In this document: in pieces, positions 9,527 to 18,044 of the stretch
Numbering within the stretch: position 1 is the first letter of the stretch
How the letters are laid out: each line of letters opens with the position of its first letter
From: Coraliomargarita algicola
GTDB lineage: Bacteria; Verrucomicrobiota; Verrucomicrobiia; Opitutales; Coraliomargaritaceae
Assembly: GCF_033878955.1 (NCBI RefSeq)
Contig: NZ_CP138858.1
Span: 992,001-1,056,000, forward strand
Direction of reading: 5' to 3'
Length of the DNA stretch: 64,000 nt
Notes under the pieces: model-generated
The model's input: only the letters and a program-made list of their open reading frames with translations
Told to the model about the DNA's origin: nothing
The model's database searches: none
Position numbers and translations under genes: made by a program

Positions 9527-10678
9527 TCAGTTCTTAACTATAAGTGCACTTAGATAGCTCTGGCAAGTTAGCTTTGCAGCGATATCCCAATCAAACGAAG
9601 CCGCGTGCTGCAGGCCTCGCTCAATCCGCGCCTGCGCCTGCTCCGGGCTTTCCGCATGTAGCTGCTCCATGGCATGTGTCATGTCAGGCACCGAATGAGG
9701 ATCGAAATAGATCGCAGCCTCTCCTCCTACCTCCGGCAAGCTACCACTGTCCGAGCTCACCACACGCACGCCACAGGCCAAAGCCTCGACAACCGGGAGG
9801 CCAAAGCCCTCAATCAGGCTGGGAAAAACCAGTGCCTCTGAAGCCGCATACCACAAGGGAAGCTCTGCCTCCTCCATGAACCCGGGCATCATAATGTCTT
9901 TTGCATAAGGCGAATCTGCGACGCGCTGCTGAATAACTTCGGCCCCATGCCAGGGCGCGCCGCCTAGCACCAATTGAATCTGGCAATCACAGCTTTGACG
10001 AAAAGCTTCATACGCTTCAATAAGCCGCACGTGGTTTTTGCCTGGATGCTCCAGACGTGAAACGAAAATGAAATACGGTTGATCCAAACCATGCTTGGCC
10101 CGAAAAGCGCTCAAAGATTCCGGGCTTTGCGGGCGATAGACCTCGCGGCTTAATCCATTGTGTATGACTTCAATTCCGTCTTCAGGTAATTTAAAAAAAT
10201 CGATCAAGTCCTGCTTGGTAAAATGACTCACAGCAAGCACCGCCTGGCAGCGTCGCGCCAGCCAAGGAGAGAGTTGTCGCCCAAAGATACCACGAAGCAC
10301 TCCATACTTATCACGTAAACGAAAAGGGGCACAATCATGGATGGTGACCAATTGCGGAATTTGCGGACAGGCCACAATGCGACGGTAGCTGGGGATGTGC
10401 AGCAAATCGTATGCGTGTTGCTTCAACAGCCCTGGCAATTTGAATTGATGCCAAAGTACATTTTGCACACCTGAAGTCGCACTGGCCGGTATCGAAATCC
10501 ACTGTGCATCTTCAAAGTCTGGAAACAAATGACGATCCGCATCAAAACCAGCCAAGTCCAATTCAATCGTATCAAACTTTCGCATACGATTGGCCAGTTC
10601 GACCACATAGCGCCCCACTCCGGATAAGCCACCTTGGATCATGCCTGCTGATAAAAGTATTTTAGGGGGCTGGCTCAT
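9527..10678 (-). CDS. glycosyltransferase family 4
   Basis: The start chosen at 10678 (MSQPPKILLSAGMIQ) forms an ATGA overlap with the preceding gene; an earlier ATG at 10714 is in frame but lies inside that gene. Rossmann-type GT-B protein with an N-terminal GGLSGVGRYVVELA acceptor-side motif and a C-terminal donor site LIEGFGLPVVEALACGVRVVSSDSGSLPEVGG, whose E(x7)E arrangement is the GT4 signature. It should transfer a nucleotide-activated sugar to a growing lipid-linked repeat unit. Donor and acceptor cannot be read from sequence. Confidence 0.88.
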   Translation of the reverse strand: MSQPPKILLSAGMIQGGLSGVGRYVVELANRMRKFDTIELDLAGFDADRHLFPDFEDAQWISIPASATSGVQNVLWHQFKLPGLLKQHAYDLLHIPSYRRIVACPQIPQLVTIHDCAPFRLRDKYGVLRGIFGRQLSPWLARRCQAVLAVSHFTKQDLIDFFKLPEDGIEVIHNGLSREVYRPQSPESLSAFRAKHGLDQPYFIFVSRLEHPGKNHVRLIEAYEAFRQSCDCQIQLVLGGAPWHGAEVIQQRVADSPYAKDIMMPGFMEEAELPLWYAASEALVFPSLIEGFGLPVVEALACGVRVVSSDSGSLPEVGGEAAIYFDPHSVPDMTHAMEQLHAESPEQAQARIERGLQHAASFDWDIAAKLTCQSYLSALIVKN

Positions 10679-11850
10679 GTGCTTAGGCTGGTCGTGGTTG
10701 TTTTCGCGTGACATTGTTGACGAAGCGCTTCCAGTGCTTCGTCGGAGTTCGCATAGGTCGGAAACTGGGCGGATAAATGCATGGCATCAATAATTTTGAC
10801 CACCACACCTGAGGGTTGTATGATGCCGAAAGCGACGCTGGCTTGTCGCGCATCACGTGCCAATTTGGCCAATAGGCCGATTGCAGAACTATCCATGAAA
10901 GTGACAGCTGATAAGTTTAAAAAGACTGCCTTGGAACGATCCTCAGGACGGGCGACGGAGTCGATCACGCTGCGTTCCACCGCGCCTGACCAGCTAAGCC
11001 ACTGCGCATCCTCGGCAGAGACATCGCCCTTGCTGTGATCCGTGGAGGTCGCAGCAGCAGCAGCAGCAGCAGCTTCCGGAGGGCATCTCTGACTGGTAAT
11101 CTTGCGCTGCCGATTGGCCAGCACGATCAGATAATAAAAATCCTTGGCATAGCGCTTCGCCAAACGCTTAGGATCGCTAAACATGCGCCAGCACCATTCC
11201 ATGCCAGTCTTTTGAATCCAGCGCGGGGCACGTATTTGAGTGCCGCAAATAAAGTCCAGCGAGGCGCCAATGCCAATCGATAGTGGAACGCCTGCTTCTT
11301 GATAATGCTTGGAAATCCAATATTCCTGCTTGGGGCAGCCGACCGCGACTAAAAGTAAGTCCGGACGGGTCCTTTTGACATCCGCTAAAATTTCCTCGTT
11401 GGGCCAGGAGTCCACAGTGCCAAAGGGAGGCGAGAAAGTGCCCACAACATCCATTTTAGGATAACGTTCCGCAAGTATGGCCTTCGATTGGGCTAATGTA
11501 GTGGTATCCGAGCCCAGAAAATAGACTTTCCATTCGCGCCGATGTGCTTGTTCAAACAAGCGAAAGACCATATCCGAGCCTGCCACACGCTCAGGAAGCA
11601 CCGGGTGAAAATAACGTGAAAGCCAGACCAATGGCATGCCGTCGCACACCACCCGGTCTGCGTGAAAAAGTATATCTTTTAGAGGCTCATTGTCATAGGC
11701 CTGCGCAATGAAGTCGACATTGGCGGTAATATAATAACTCGGCACTTTTGCCTCCACCGTTTCCACCGCATCATCGATGGTTTCATCCATGGTGATGACA
11801 TGGAACGGTAAGCCTAAGAGAAAAGCAACCTGTCGTTCTGAATGACTCAT
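10675..11850 (-). CDS. WecG/TagA/CpsF family glycosyltransferase (GT26) fused to a STAS domain
   Basis: 391 aa. Residues about 8-245 are a complete GT26 domain (TANVDFIAQAY, DGMPLVWLSRYF, LVAVGCPKQEYWISKHY, GASLDFICGTQIRAPRW), a family that adds a sugar such as ManNAcA or Glc to polyprenyl-linked acceptors. A linker with eight alanines, encoded by a (GCA)n tract, leads to a C-terminal STAS domain (about 275-385). Its motif FLNLSAVTFMDSSAIGLLAKL carries the serine phosphorylated in SpoIIAA-type anti-anti-sigma factors. The operon also starts with a free STAS protein. The fusion suggests that the glycosyltransferase is positioned or controlled by a partner-switch module; this is an inference. 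Confidence 0.9.
   Translation of the reverse strand: MSHSERQVAFLLGLPFHVITMDETIDDAVETVEAKVPSYYITANVDFIAQAYDNEPLKDILFHADRVVCDGMPLVWLSRYFHPVLPERVAGSDMVFRLFEQAHRREWKVYFLGSDTTTLAQSKAILAERYPKMDVVGTFSPPFGTVDSWPNEEILADVKRTRPDLLLVAVGCPKQEYWISKHYQEAGVPLSIGIGASLDFICGTQIRAPRWIQKTGMEWCWRMFSDPKRLAKRYAKDFYYLIVLANRQRKITSQRCPPEAAAAAAAATSTDHSKGDVSAEDAQWLSWSGAVERSVIDSVARPEDRSKAVFLNLSAVTFMDSSAIGLLAKLARDARQASVAFGIIQPSGVVVKIIDAMHLSAQFPTYANSDEALEALRQQCHAKTTTTSLST
11051..11073. repeat. (GCA)n trinucleotide tract in coding sequence
   Basis: 23 bases of uninterrupted GCA repeat (about 7.7 units) inside the GT26-STAS gene. On the coding strand it reads GCT codons and forms the polyalanine linker between the two domains. 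In-frame slippage would only change linker length. Confidence 0.95.
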
Positions 11851-13052
11851 AATGTCTTCAAGTAATTGGTTAATTTACGGCCGAGCTGCTCCCAACGATA
11901 GTTTTCTTTGACGACTTTTAGGCCATTCTGCTCCAGGCGCTGCCTCAGCGCAGTCTCCCGCAATACGCGCATTAAGGCATCTGCGAAAGCCCGTGGCTCA
12001 TCCGCTAACAAGATCGCCTCTTCGGGCGGAATATCGAGCCCTTGCGCTCCGAGCGTGGTGGACACCACGGGGCAGCACATGCCTAGCGATTCGACAATTT
12101 TCAATCGTGTGCCTCCACCAATGCGCAGCGGCACCACCTGTGCCCAACTGGACTGATAGTAAGGTCGCACATCCGGGACCTCTCCCACCAACTCGACCCC
12201 CTCCAAGCGTCCCCAGGCTTCGGAGCGGGCATCAGGGGACTTCCCGATGATGCGCCAAATGGCATCTGGCATTTCCGCATGGATCAAAGGCCAGATATCC
12301 TGGGCAAACCAGTTAATCGCATCCACATTCGGTGAATAGTCCAGCGCACCACAAAAGAGAAAACTAGGCGCTTCGGTGAGCTGGCGCGGATGGGTGGAAG
12401 CATCGAAGAAGACTTCATTATACCCATTGGCCAGCACAAAGATTTTTTCAGATTCGCCCAACTTCGTTTGTAAGAAATCGCGGTCATCCCAACCGCACAC
12501 AATCATACCTGCAATCGCCGCATAGGCTTCACGCTCAAGCCGGGCGATCTTACTCAAATTCTCTTTACGCAAGAGGCGATCCCGCAAGCCCAGCGGCAAT
12601 GTGTTCAGCTCCTCGGTTTGAAACAGCCAATCCACCCGGCTACGATCCATTACGATCTGCGAATGATGGGGAAAGAGTCCTTTAATATAAGGCCATAGCA
12701 CTAAATCGATAAAGATGATGCGCGCATACTCTTGTCCGGCGACAAAGTCTTGCAGCGTTTCAAAGACGCCATCGACTTGCCAGTGTGCAACCGTAGTGGG
12801 CAAGGGGTTCATCAGACGCTCTGGAAATAGCTTTGGCCAGGGCGCATTCTTAAATGGAATCGCCAGACGGCGTTGCGTATAAGCGGCAAACGGCTCCATG
12901 TCACGCGTGGGATCTTCCTGTAAACAGGCGAAATCGATCTCAAAAGACTTCGAGAGCTCTACGAATAAATGATACACGCGCTGATAGGTGCCCCGATCCA
13001 CAGGAAACGGGATATAGGGCATAAATAAAAATGCACGTGGTTTATCAGACAT
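11847..13052 (-). CDS. glycosyltransferase family 4 (PEP-CTERM/EpsH-associated type)
   Basis: 401 aa GT-B enzyme. The N-terminus RAFLFMPYIPFPVDRGTYQRVYHL matches the pattern of group 1 glycosyltransferases found beside exosortase loci, with P-P-x-x-G-x-x-x-R spacing. The C-terminal donor site includes PLRIGGGTRLKIVESLGMCCPVVSTTLGAQGL. The ATGA overlap with the GT26-STAS gene downstream indicates coupling. It is a second GT4 in the operon, so at least three sugars are probably added by the encoded enzymes. Substrate unknown. Confidence 0.87.
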   Translation of the reverse strand: MSDKPRAFLFMPYIPFPVDRGTYQRVYHLFVELSKSFEIDFACLQEDPTRDMEPFAAYTQRRLAIPFKNAPWPKLFPERLMNPLPTTVAHWQVDGVFETLQDFVAGQEYARIIFIDLVLWPYIKGLFPHHSQIVMDRSRVDWLFQTEELNTLPLGLRDRLLRKENLSKIARLEREAYAAIAGMIVCGWDDRDFLQTKLGESEKIFVLANGYNEVFFDASTHPRQLTEAPSFLFCGALDYSPNVDAINWFAQDIWPLIHAEMPDAIWRIIGKSPDARSEAWGRLEGVELVGEVPDVRPYYQSSWAQVVPLRIGGGTRLKIVESLGMCCPVVSTTLGAQGLDIPPEEAILLADEPRAFADALMRVLRETALRQRLEQNGLKVVKENYRWEQLGRKLTNYLKTL

Positions 13053-13067
13053 AAGAAGTTTACTGGG

Positions 13068-14165
13068 TTAACTATAATAGCCCCACCAACGCGTGTAGTG
13101 TTGAGCGGCGGTTTGAATGTTCGCTAAAGAACGCCCCAGGAATCGGCCTGCGCTTGTCAAATCAGATGGCTCCGACAGTAGACTCAACAAGGCACGCTGC
13201 AAAGCACCACGTGGGTAGTCTTTACGGGGCGACAGGTGCCCCCCTCGTTTCATTTGATCGCGCAGGGCGAGCAAGTAGTTGCGCAGGCTGCTCGTTTCAG
13301 GGAAAAGTTTACCAGAGTAGCGAGTATAGTCTGAAGACTTACGAAATGACTGCCCCAGTCGCTGACTCTCCACTTCGAGAAAGCACGCACGCCAGATCTC
13401 AGTCAGCACTGTTTGAGTCGCGTGCAAGACATCCAGTTCCGGAGTTTGAGTCGGCTGGAGCTTAAAGGCCGTGCCCTCTTGATGTAGCTCCACGATGCGC
13501 GGGTCGATGCCTGTTTCCAATTGTAGCAAGGCCTGGCGCTCACGCACGTAGGGACGGTATTTACCTCGAATCGTCAACAAAGCGTCCCCCAACGCCAACT
13601 TGGCCTTCGCCTGATTACGATGCACCACGCTGAGGTTCTGGCCGGCGGCGAGATCCGCCTTCGCGAAAAATAAACCTGAACCACGGTTCCAGAGCAAGCG
13701 AGTCGCCTCAATCACTGCAATGCTCTCCGCCTGTGCGAGCGGTAAAAAAGGTGCCAGATAATCTTTGGGGCCCATGATTTGGGTATGCGCCGTCACCAGA
13801 TCAAAAAACATCATTGATCCGGGAGTGGCCTCCAGATCCGTTCGAGGTAAGCACTTGCCCTCAACATCAATGCCCAAGCGCTCGCTTTCCTCGCGCTCCC
13901 ACTGCTGAACCGCGTCATTTAAAACGACATTCCCCGGTTCATTAGTGAAAATGAAATAGTCTAAATCATTAAAAAACGCGGGAGCCCCCTTTGCATCGCT
14001 GGCAATGCCCCCTTCACCTCGACCATAACCACCGCCCAACACGATTGCCTCGGGACTAGCCGCACCTAAGCCTGAAAAATACGCGCGGGTCCGTTCAAAA
14101 TGTGCTTCGAGTGCAACATGCAACGAATCTGGTAATGGCACAGCAGATAACTGGGCAGATGGCAT
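13068..14165 (-). CDS. putative nucleotidyltransferase-fold protein
   Basis: 365 aa, soluble. The N-terminal part has AIVLGGGYGRGEGGI, then FFNDLDYFIF: a glycine-rich helix followed by a D-x-D on a strand, the layout of minimal Pol-beta-type nucleotidyltransferases. The remainder is alpha-helical with many Arg and Gln residues and matches no family I recognise. It lies between a STAS protein (22 nt) and a GT4 (15 nt) in the EPS operon, which suggests nucleotidylation of a sugar or of a protein partner. The fold call rests only on the GG...DxD pattern. Confidence 0.6.
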   Translation of the reverse strand: MPSAQLSAVPLPDSLHVALEAHFERTRAYFSGLGAASPEAIVLGGGYGRGEGGIASDAKGAPAFFNDLDYFIFTNEPGNVVLNDAVQQWEREESERLGIDVEGKCLPRTDLEATPGSMMFFDLVTAHTQIMGPKDYLAPFLPLAQAESIAVIEATRLLWNRGSGLFFAKADLAAGQNLSVVHRNQAKAKLALGDALLTIRGKYRPYVRERQALLQLETGIDPRIVELHQEGTAFKLQPTQTPELDVLHATQTVLTEIWRACFLEVESQRLGQSFRKSSDYTRYSGKLFPETSSLRNYLLALRDQMKRGGHLSPRKDYPRGALQRALLSLLSEPSDLTSAGRFLGRSLANIQTAAQHYTRWWGYYS

Positions 14166-14187
14166 ACGTCTAAAGTTTAATGCGAGT

Positions 14188-14487
14188 TTATTCCGGTTCG
14201 ATTTCTAAAATACGATGTAAGCGGAGTAACTCTAACACACTTAAGACGGTCGGCGTGGGCTTGCGTAGGGTCAGCTTCTGATCGACTTGCTTATAGAAAA
14301 ACAACAAGGCACCGATGCCAGAGCTATCGATAAAATTCACCTGAGAGATATCGACCACAGCACGCTCGCGCCCTTCCAAGCTGAGCGCCTGCAAAGCTGC
14401 CTTAATTTCGGTGGCATTTGATGCATCCAAAGCTTCCACCGACAGGGTGACCTCCAGTGTTTTATCGGTAAATGCGGTACTGATCAT
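14188..14487 (-). CDS. STAS domain protein (anti-sigma factor antagonist-like)
   Basis: 99 aa, one complete STAS domain. The motif VVDISQVNFIDSSGIGALLFFY contains the conserved DSSG serine that is phosphorylated or dephosphorylated in SpoIIAA/RsbV proteins. It is the first gene of the exopolysaccharide operon, and a second STAS domain is fused to the GT26 enzyme downstream. No cognate anti-sigma kinase or PP2C phosphatase is in the window. Likely role: regulatory switch over EPS production. Confidence 0.88.
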   Translation of the reverse strand: MISTAFTDKTLEVTLSVEALDASNATEIKAALQALSLEGRERAVVDISQVNFIDSSGIGALLFFYKQVDQKLTLRKPTPTVLSVLELLRLHRILEIEPE

Positions 14488-14807
14488 AGGTATGTAATAT
14501 TTACCGACAAATTAAATTAGGTGAAGTTAAGTGCAACTAAAAAGGATGATTCCAAGTGTCGGCTTACTTTTAACTAATAGATACACTCTAGTCTGTCCGC
14601 AGTATAATGACGTAGTTGAGCGTTTTTAATATTTATTTACGTTCGAGCCCGTAGACTTGAGAACACTGTACCGATAAACATACACATGCGTGCCCCCCCC
14701 CCCCCCCCACACACACACACGGAGTGTCGCTCAAATGACATTCTGATTGATTAGTTAAGAAAGAAACAGTTACGTATTTGATTCACTTGGGAATCGAAAG
14801 AAATATT
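14488..14807. promoter_or_regulatory. divergent intergenic region between the EPS operon and the TPR/exosortase 2 operon
   Basis: 320 bp between divergent starts at 14487 (minus) and 14808 (plus). Both operon promoters must lie here, but I see no unambiguous -35/-10 pair. The stretch is AT-rich apart from a run of 16 C followed by (AC)6 at 14693-14720, about 90 bp upstream of the plus-strand start. Confidence 0.6.
14693..14720. repeat. C16-(AC)6 simple sequence tract
   Basis: Sixteen consecutive C followed by six AC dinucleotides, in the divergent promoter region. It is the longest homopolymer I noticed in the window. Such tracts can change length by slippage and alter promoter spacing, but its true length is also hard to sequence. 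Confidence 0.95.
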
Positions 14808-17123
14808 ATGCCAGCAGATAAGAAGAAGAAAATATTCGGAGCCAAAATGTTTCTTTTGGTCGCACTCATAGTGCTTGTCCTCGGTGCGATGGGTGCCGTC
14901 ATCTACTACGTTTCTAAGAATTACCGCCAACTGGAAGACTTCAATGAAGCAGTGAGCGCATTCAATAGTCAGGACTGGGAACTAGCTGAGAAAAAACTCA
15001 TGGCTGCCATCGCGGCGGATCCCAACAACGAAGATGTCGTTTCGAAGCTGGCAACCGTCAACGAAAAGCTAGGTAACTGGACCGAAGCAGGCCTGTTTTG
15101 GTCACGCGCTGCGGAATTAAATGCCTTCAAGCCTGAATATGCAGAACAAGCCGCCAACGCGTTCTTTCGCTCTGGCGATGTGCAATTGTTACAAGAAGAG
15201 CTCCGCTCTGCACAACCCTTTAAAACCGACCGACAGCGCTTGTTGATGGCATTCGTGTATGCTCAGTCAGAGCAGGTGGCCGCCGCTCAAAAAATGATTG
15301 ATGAGCTGGCCTCCTCTGAGTCCGCAGCAACAGAACTAGGCAAACTAGTAAGCCTACTGATCGAAGAGAGCCCCGAACGCACACCGGAGGCACGCGCAAG
15401 CTTTGAAGCTTTGGCACAAGCTGAAGATCCCGCCATTGCACTCTACGCACTCTATACACTGGCCAACGACGCGATCGGGCGCGGCGAGATGCTAAAAGCG
15501 CAGGAGTATCTAGAGCGTCGAATGCCGCTCAATTCCAAATTGGCCACGATCAGCTTGGCGAATTTTTACTATATTCAAGGCAAGTCGCAAGAAGCTGCGG
15601 CCCTCTACCGCGAACAGGTCGATGAATTGACCCCGATCGAATCGATTCGCTATGCGGAATCTTTAATCGCGCTCAAGGAGGTTGAAGCGCTACAAGAGCT
15701 GGCAAAACGATATCGCGTGGGGCGACGGGCAGATATTTTGACCGGCTACTACATGGATGCACTACTGGCCTACGAAGCGGGAGATGGCGCCACCGTCTCG
15801 GCCAAGCTTGAGGCGCTGGGCGATGAATTACCAGTCACCCCCGTCGCACAGATGTTGTCAGTTTATGATGCCGTTCAACGCAAAGATGCAAAAGAAATCA
15901 TTAATCTACTCAAAGCATTTCCCTATGATGCCCATGAGCGGCTAGCCACCTATGTCACTCTAATTCGACCATTGGTGTTGGAGCTAATGACCCAGAATAA
16001 CTTAACCGAGGCAGCGCAAATCGCCGAACTACTCAACATTCGTAATTTTGAAGATGTCATCTTCACGCTGGCGCAAATTGGAAATGCGGCACAAAAACAA
16101 CTGTTATCACGCATCGACTTAGATCAAGCGCTGGAGGCCTATCCCGAAGAGCCTCGGCTCTGGTCCATCGCAGCGGACTTCCACCTTCGCAATGAAAACT
16201 ATTTAGAAGCACAGCAAGCCAGCCAGCGATTGCTAAAACTGATTCCCGGTAGCATCTCGGGCCAATTACAAAATATAGCAGCCTTGGAATCATTGAAGCA
16301 AATCGACCAAGCTGCCACTACCTTTGAAGCGCTGTACCACGCCCATCCCACCGATCGCAGGGTCCTGATCCAGTATCTGGCATTCTGCTCGCGCAATCAA
16401 CTCGCTACGAATTTATCAGACTTGCTCAATGCACTTAAAGATCACTCCGAGCATTCCCCTGCGGGTGCCACAATGCTCGCCGAAGCTGAACTGGCCCAAC
16501 TTGCTGGCGACCGCGAGAAATTGCATTCCGTACTCATACAAGTCGCCGAGGACCCTCAGTTAGTGGCCAACTCTGAAAATGCAGCCATACTCTATCGCAC
16601 AGCACATATGCTCGCGACCAACGATTATGAAGCCCCGGCAATCAAAGTGTACCGTAAACTACTACCACTGGCTCCCAACTCAGTGCCAGTGCTCGTGAAC
16701 CTCTCCGAACTCTATGCAACTCTAGCGGAGCAAAACTCGGACGACTCTGCTGCCCAAGAGGCTCTTAAGCTGGCACAACAAGCCTATACCGCCGCACCGG
16801 AATCAGCAATCGCTCGCGAATGTTACGCGATCAGACTCCATGAAAGCGGCGCGCACGAAGAAGCTCAGAAACTGCTTCTTAATTTAATTCAACAAGGTGC
16901 CGAGTCTGCACGGATTCGCGATGCGTGGAAGGGCTCAATGGAGCAAATGATACAAGCGCTCGCAGCCAAGAACGAGATCTACAACCGCTCCAACTTATGC
17001 CAGGCTTTGCTGAATGAGTTCCCCAACAATCCAATCGCCACTCAAAACTTACAAGCGATTCAACTGGAACTTCAACGCCGTGCCACCGAAGCAAAAGATG
17101 CAACTAAGGAAGCATCCCAATAA
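14808..17123 (+). CDS. membrane-anchored TPR protein of exosortase locus 2
   Basis: The start at ATG 14808 (MPADKKKKIFGAKMF) gives 771 aa; an in-frame TTG at 14778 would add ten residues. A basic cytoplasmic N-terminus precedes one transmembrane helix (MFLLVALIVLVLGAMGAVIYYV), followed by many TPR-like helical hairpins, for example FNSQDWELAEKKLMAAIAADPNNEDV and NYLEAQQASQRLLKLIPGS. It probably faces the periplasm. Followed after 9 nt by exosortase 2, mirroring the TPR-exosortase pair on the minus strand. Large TPR proteins of this kind accompany EPS/exosortase systems; the exact function is unknown. Confidence 0.8.
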   Translation: MPADKKKKIFGAKMFLLVALIVLVLGAMGAVIYYVSKNYRQLEDFNEAVSAFNSQDWELAEKKLMAAIAADPNNEDVVSKLATVNEKLGNWTEAGLFWSRAAELNAFKPEYAEQAANAFFRSGDVQLLQEELRSAQPFKTDRQRLLMAFVYAQSEQVAAAQKMIDELASSESAATELGKLVSLLIEESPERTPEARASFEALAQAEDPAIALYALYTLANDAIGRGEMLKAQEYLERRMPLNSKLATISLANFYYIQGKSQEAAALYREQVDELTPIESIRYAESLIALKEVEALQELAKRYRVGRRADILTGYYMDALLAYEAGDGATVSAKLEALGDELPVTPVAQMLSVYDAVQRKDAKEIINLLKAFPYDAHERLATYVTLIRPLVLELMTQNNLTEAAQIAELLNIRNFEDVIFTLAQIGNAAQKQLLSRIDLDQALEAYPEEPRLWSIAADFHLRNENYLEAQQASQRLLKLIPGSISGQLQNIAALESLKQIDQAATTFEALYHAHPTDRRVLIQYLAFCSRNQLATNLSDLLNALKDHSEHSPAGATMLAEAELAQLAGDREKLHSVLIQVAEDPQLVANSENAAILYRTAHMLATNDYEAPAIKVYRKLLPLAPNSVPVLVNLSELYATLAEQNSDDSAAQEALKLAQQAYTAAPESAIARECYAIRLHESGAHEEAQKLLLNLIQQGAESARIRDAWKGSMEQMIQALAAKNEIYNRSNLCQALLNEFPNNPIATQNLQAIQLELQRRATEAKDATKEASQ

Positions 17124-17132
17124 ATCAATCAC

Positions 17133-18041
17133 ATGCTTGGTCACTCAAACAGTTTAGGTGAATTCTGGTGGCGCTTACGACGCTGGACACATGAATTCCC
17201 ACTGACATGTCTCATCATCGTCGTCGTATTGCTCTATGCTGCGGCACAAATCGCATTTTTTACAACCTCCAGAGAAAATGCGATTCCGCTGTGGATATTA
17301 GCACTGGTGCTGGCATGGCGAGCCATGGAGTCCATGCAACATCGCGACGTTTTTGACCTGCGCTCCCAAATAGGTGCATGGATCCTGATCGCACTCGTGC
17401 CATTCGCATTACAACTACCCGGTGGAAGCGAGTTACGAATTGGAGTCCGTTGCGCCATGATGCTATTAGCGATGTCGGTGATCACTTATAGTAATGCATT
17501 GCAAGGTACTTTACGTCTGATGCCTGTGCTGCTGTTGACTCTGGTAATCATACCAGTGCAAGAACAGCTATTTCTAGCGGTGAGTTATCCTCTACGATTA
17601 ATCTCCACTATGCTGACTGTAGAAACGCTGCAAATGTTCGGCGGCGACCTCTCCTATCACTTGACGACGATTCAATTGGGAGAAATTCAACTAGCCATTA
17701 CAGATGCCTGCAGTGGCATTGCACAATTAGCCGTCTTATTACTGCTTGGATATATCGTAGTGCTCATGAAACAGCATCGCCATCTGGGCCTGGCGACTCT
17801 CCATTACCTCGCACTCTTGCCAGTGGTCATTTTTGCCAATGCCATCCGACTCGTCATCACCATATTATTGTTTTACGCCATCGGAGAAAAGGCTTTTGGA
17901 AACACCTACCATGCAAGTTTAGGCTATGTCTTTGTGATTTTAGCGACTTATTTGTTCTACGCAATTGGCGGACTCTTCCCAAGCCAAACTCCTTCCGAAG
18001 AAACGCCTGAAACGCAGAGAACCATTCAAACCAAAGATTGA
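17133..18041 (+). CDS. exosortase/archaeosortase family transpeptidase (exosortase 2)
   Basis: 302 aa integral membrane protein with about eight helices. Catalytic positions: Cys193 in ITDACSGIAQLA, Arg239 in FANAIRLVIT and His260 in YHASLGYVF. It is more typical of EpsH-like exosortases than exosortase 1 (ACSGI versus ACGGM). It lies between the TPR protein and an EpsI-domain protein (3-nt gap), the usual arrangement for exosortases linked to exopolysaccharide. The acidic tail (ETPETQRTIQTKD) is cytoplasmic. Confidence 0.93.
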   Translation: MLGHSNSLGEFWWRLRRWTHEFPLTCLIIVVVLLYAAAQIAFFTTSRENAIPLWILALVLAWRAMESMQHRDVFDLRSQIGAWILIALVPFALQLPGGSELRIGVRCAMMLLAMSVITYSNALQGTLRLMPVLLLTLVIIPVQEQLFLAVSYPLRLISTMLTVETLQMFGGDLSYHLTTIQLGEIQLAITDACSGIAQLAVLLLLGYIVVLMKQHRHLGLATLHYLALLPVVIFANAIRLVITILLFYAIGEKAFGNTYHASLGYVFVILATYLFYAIGGLFPSQTPSEETPETQRTIQTKD

Positions 18042-18044
18042 ATC

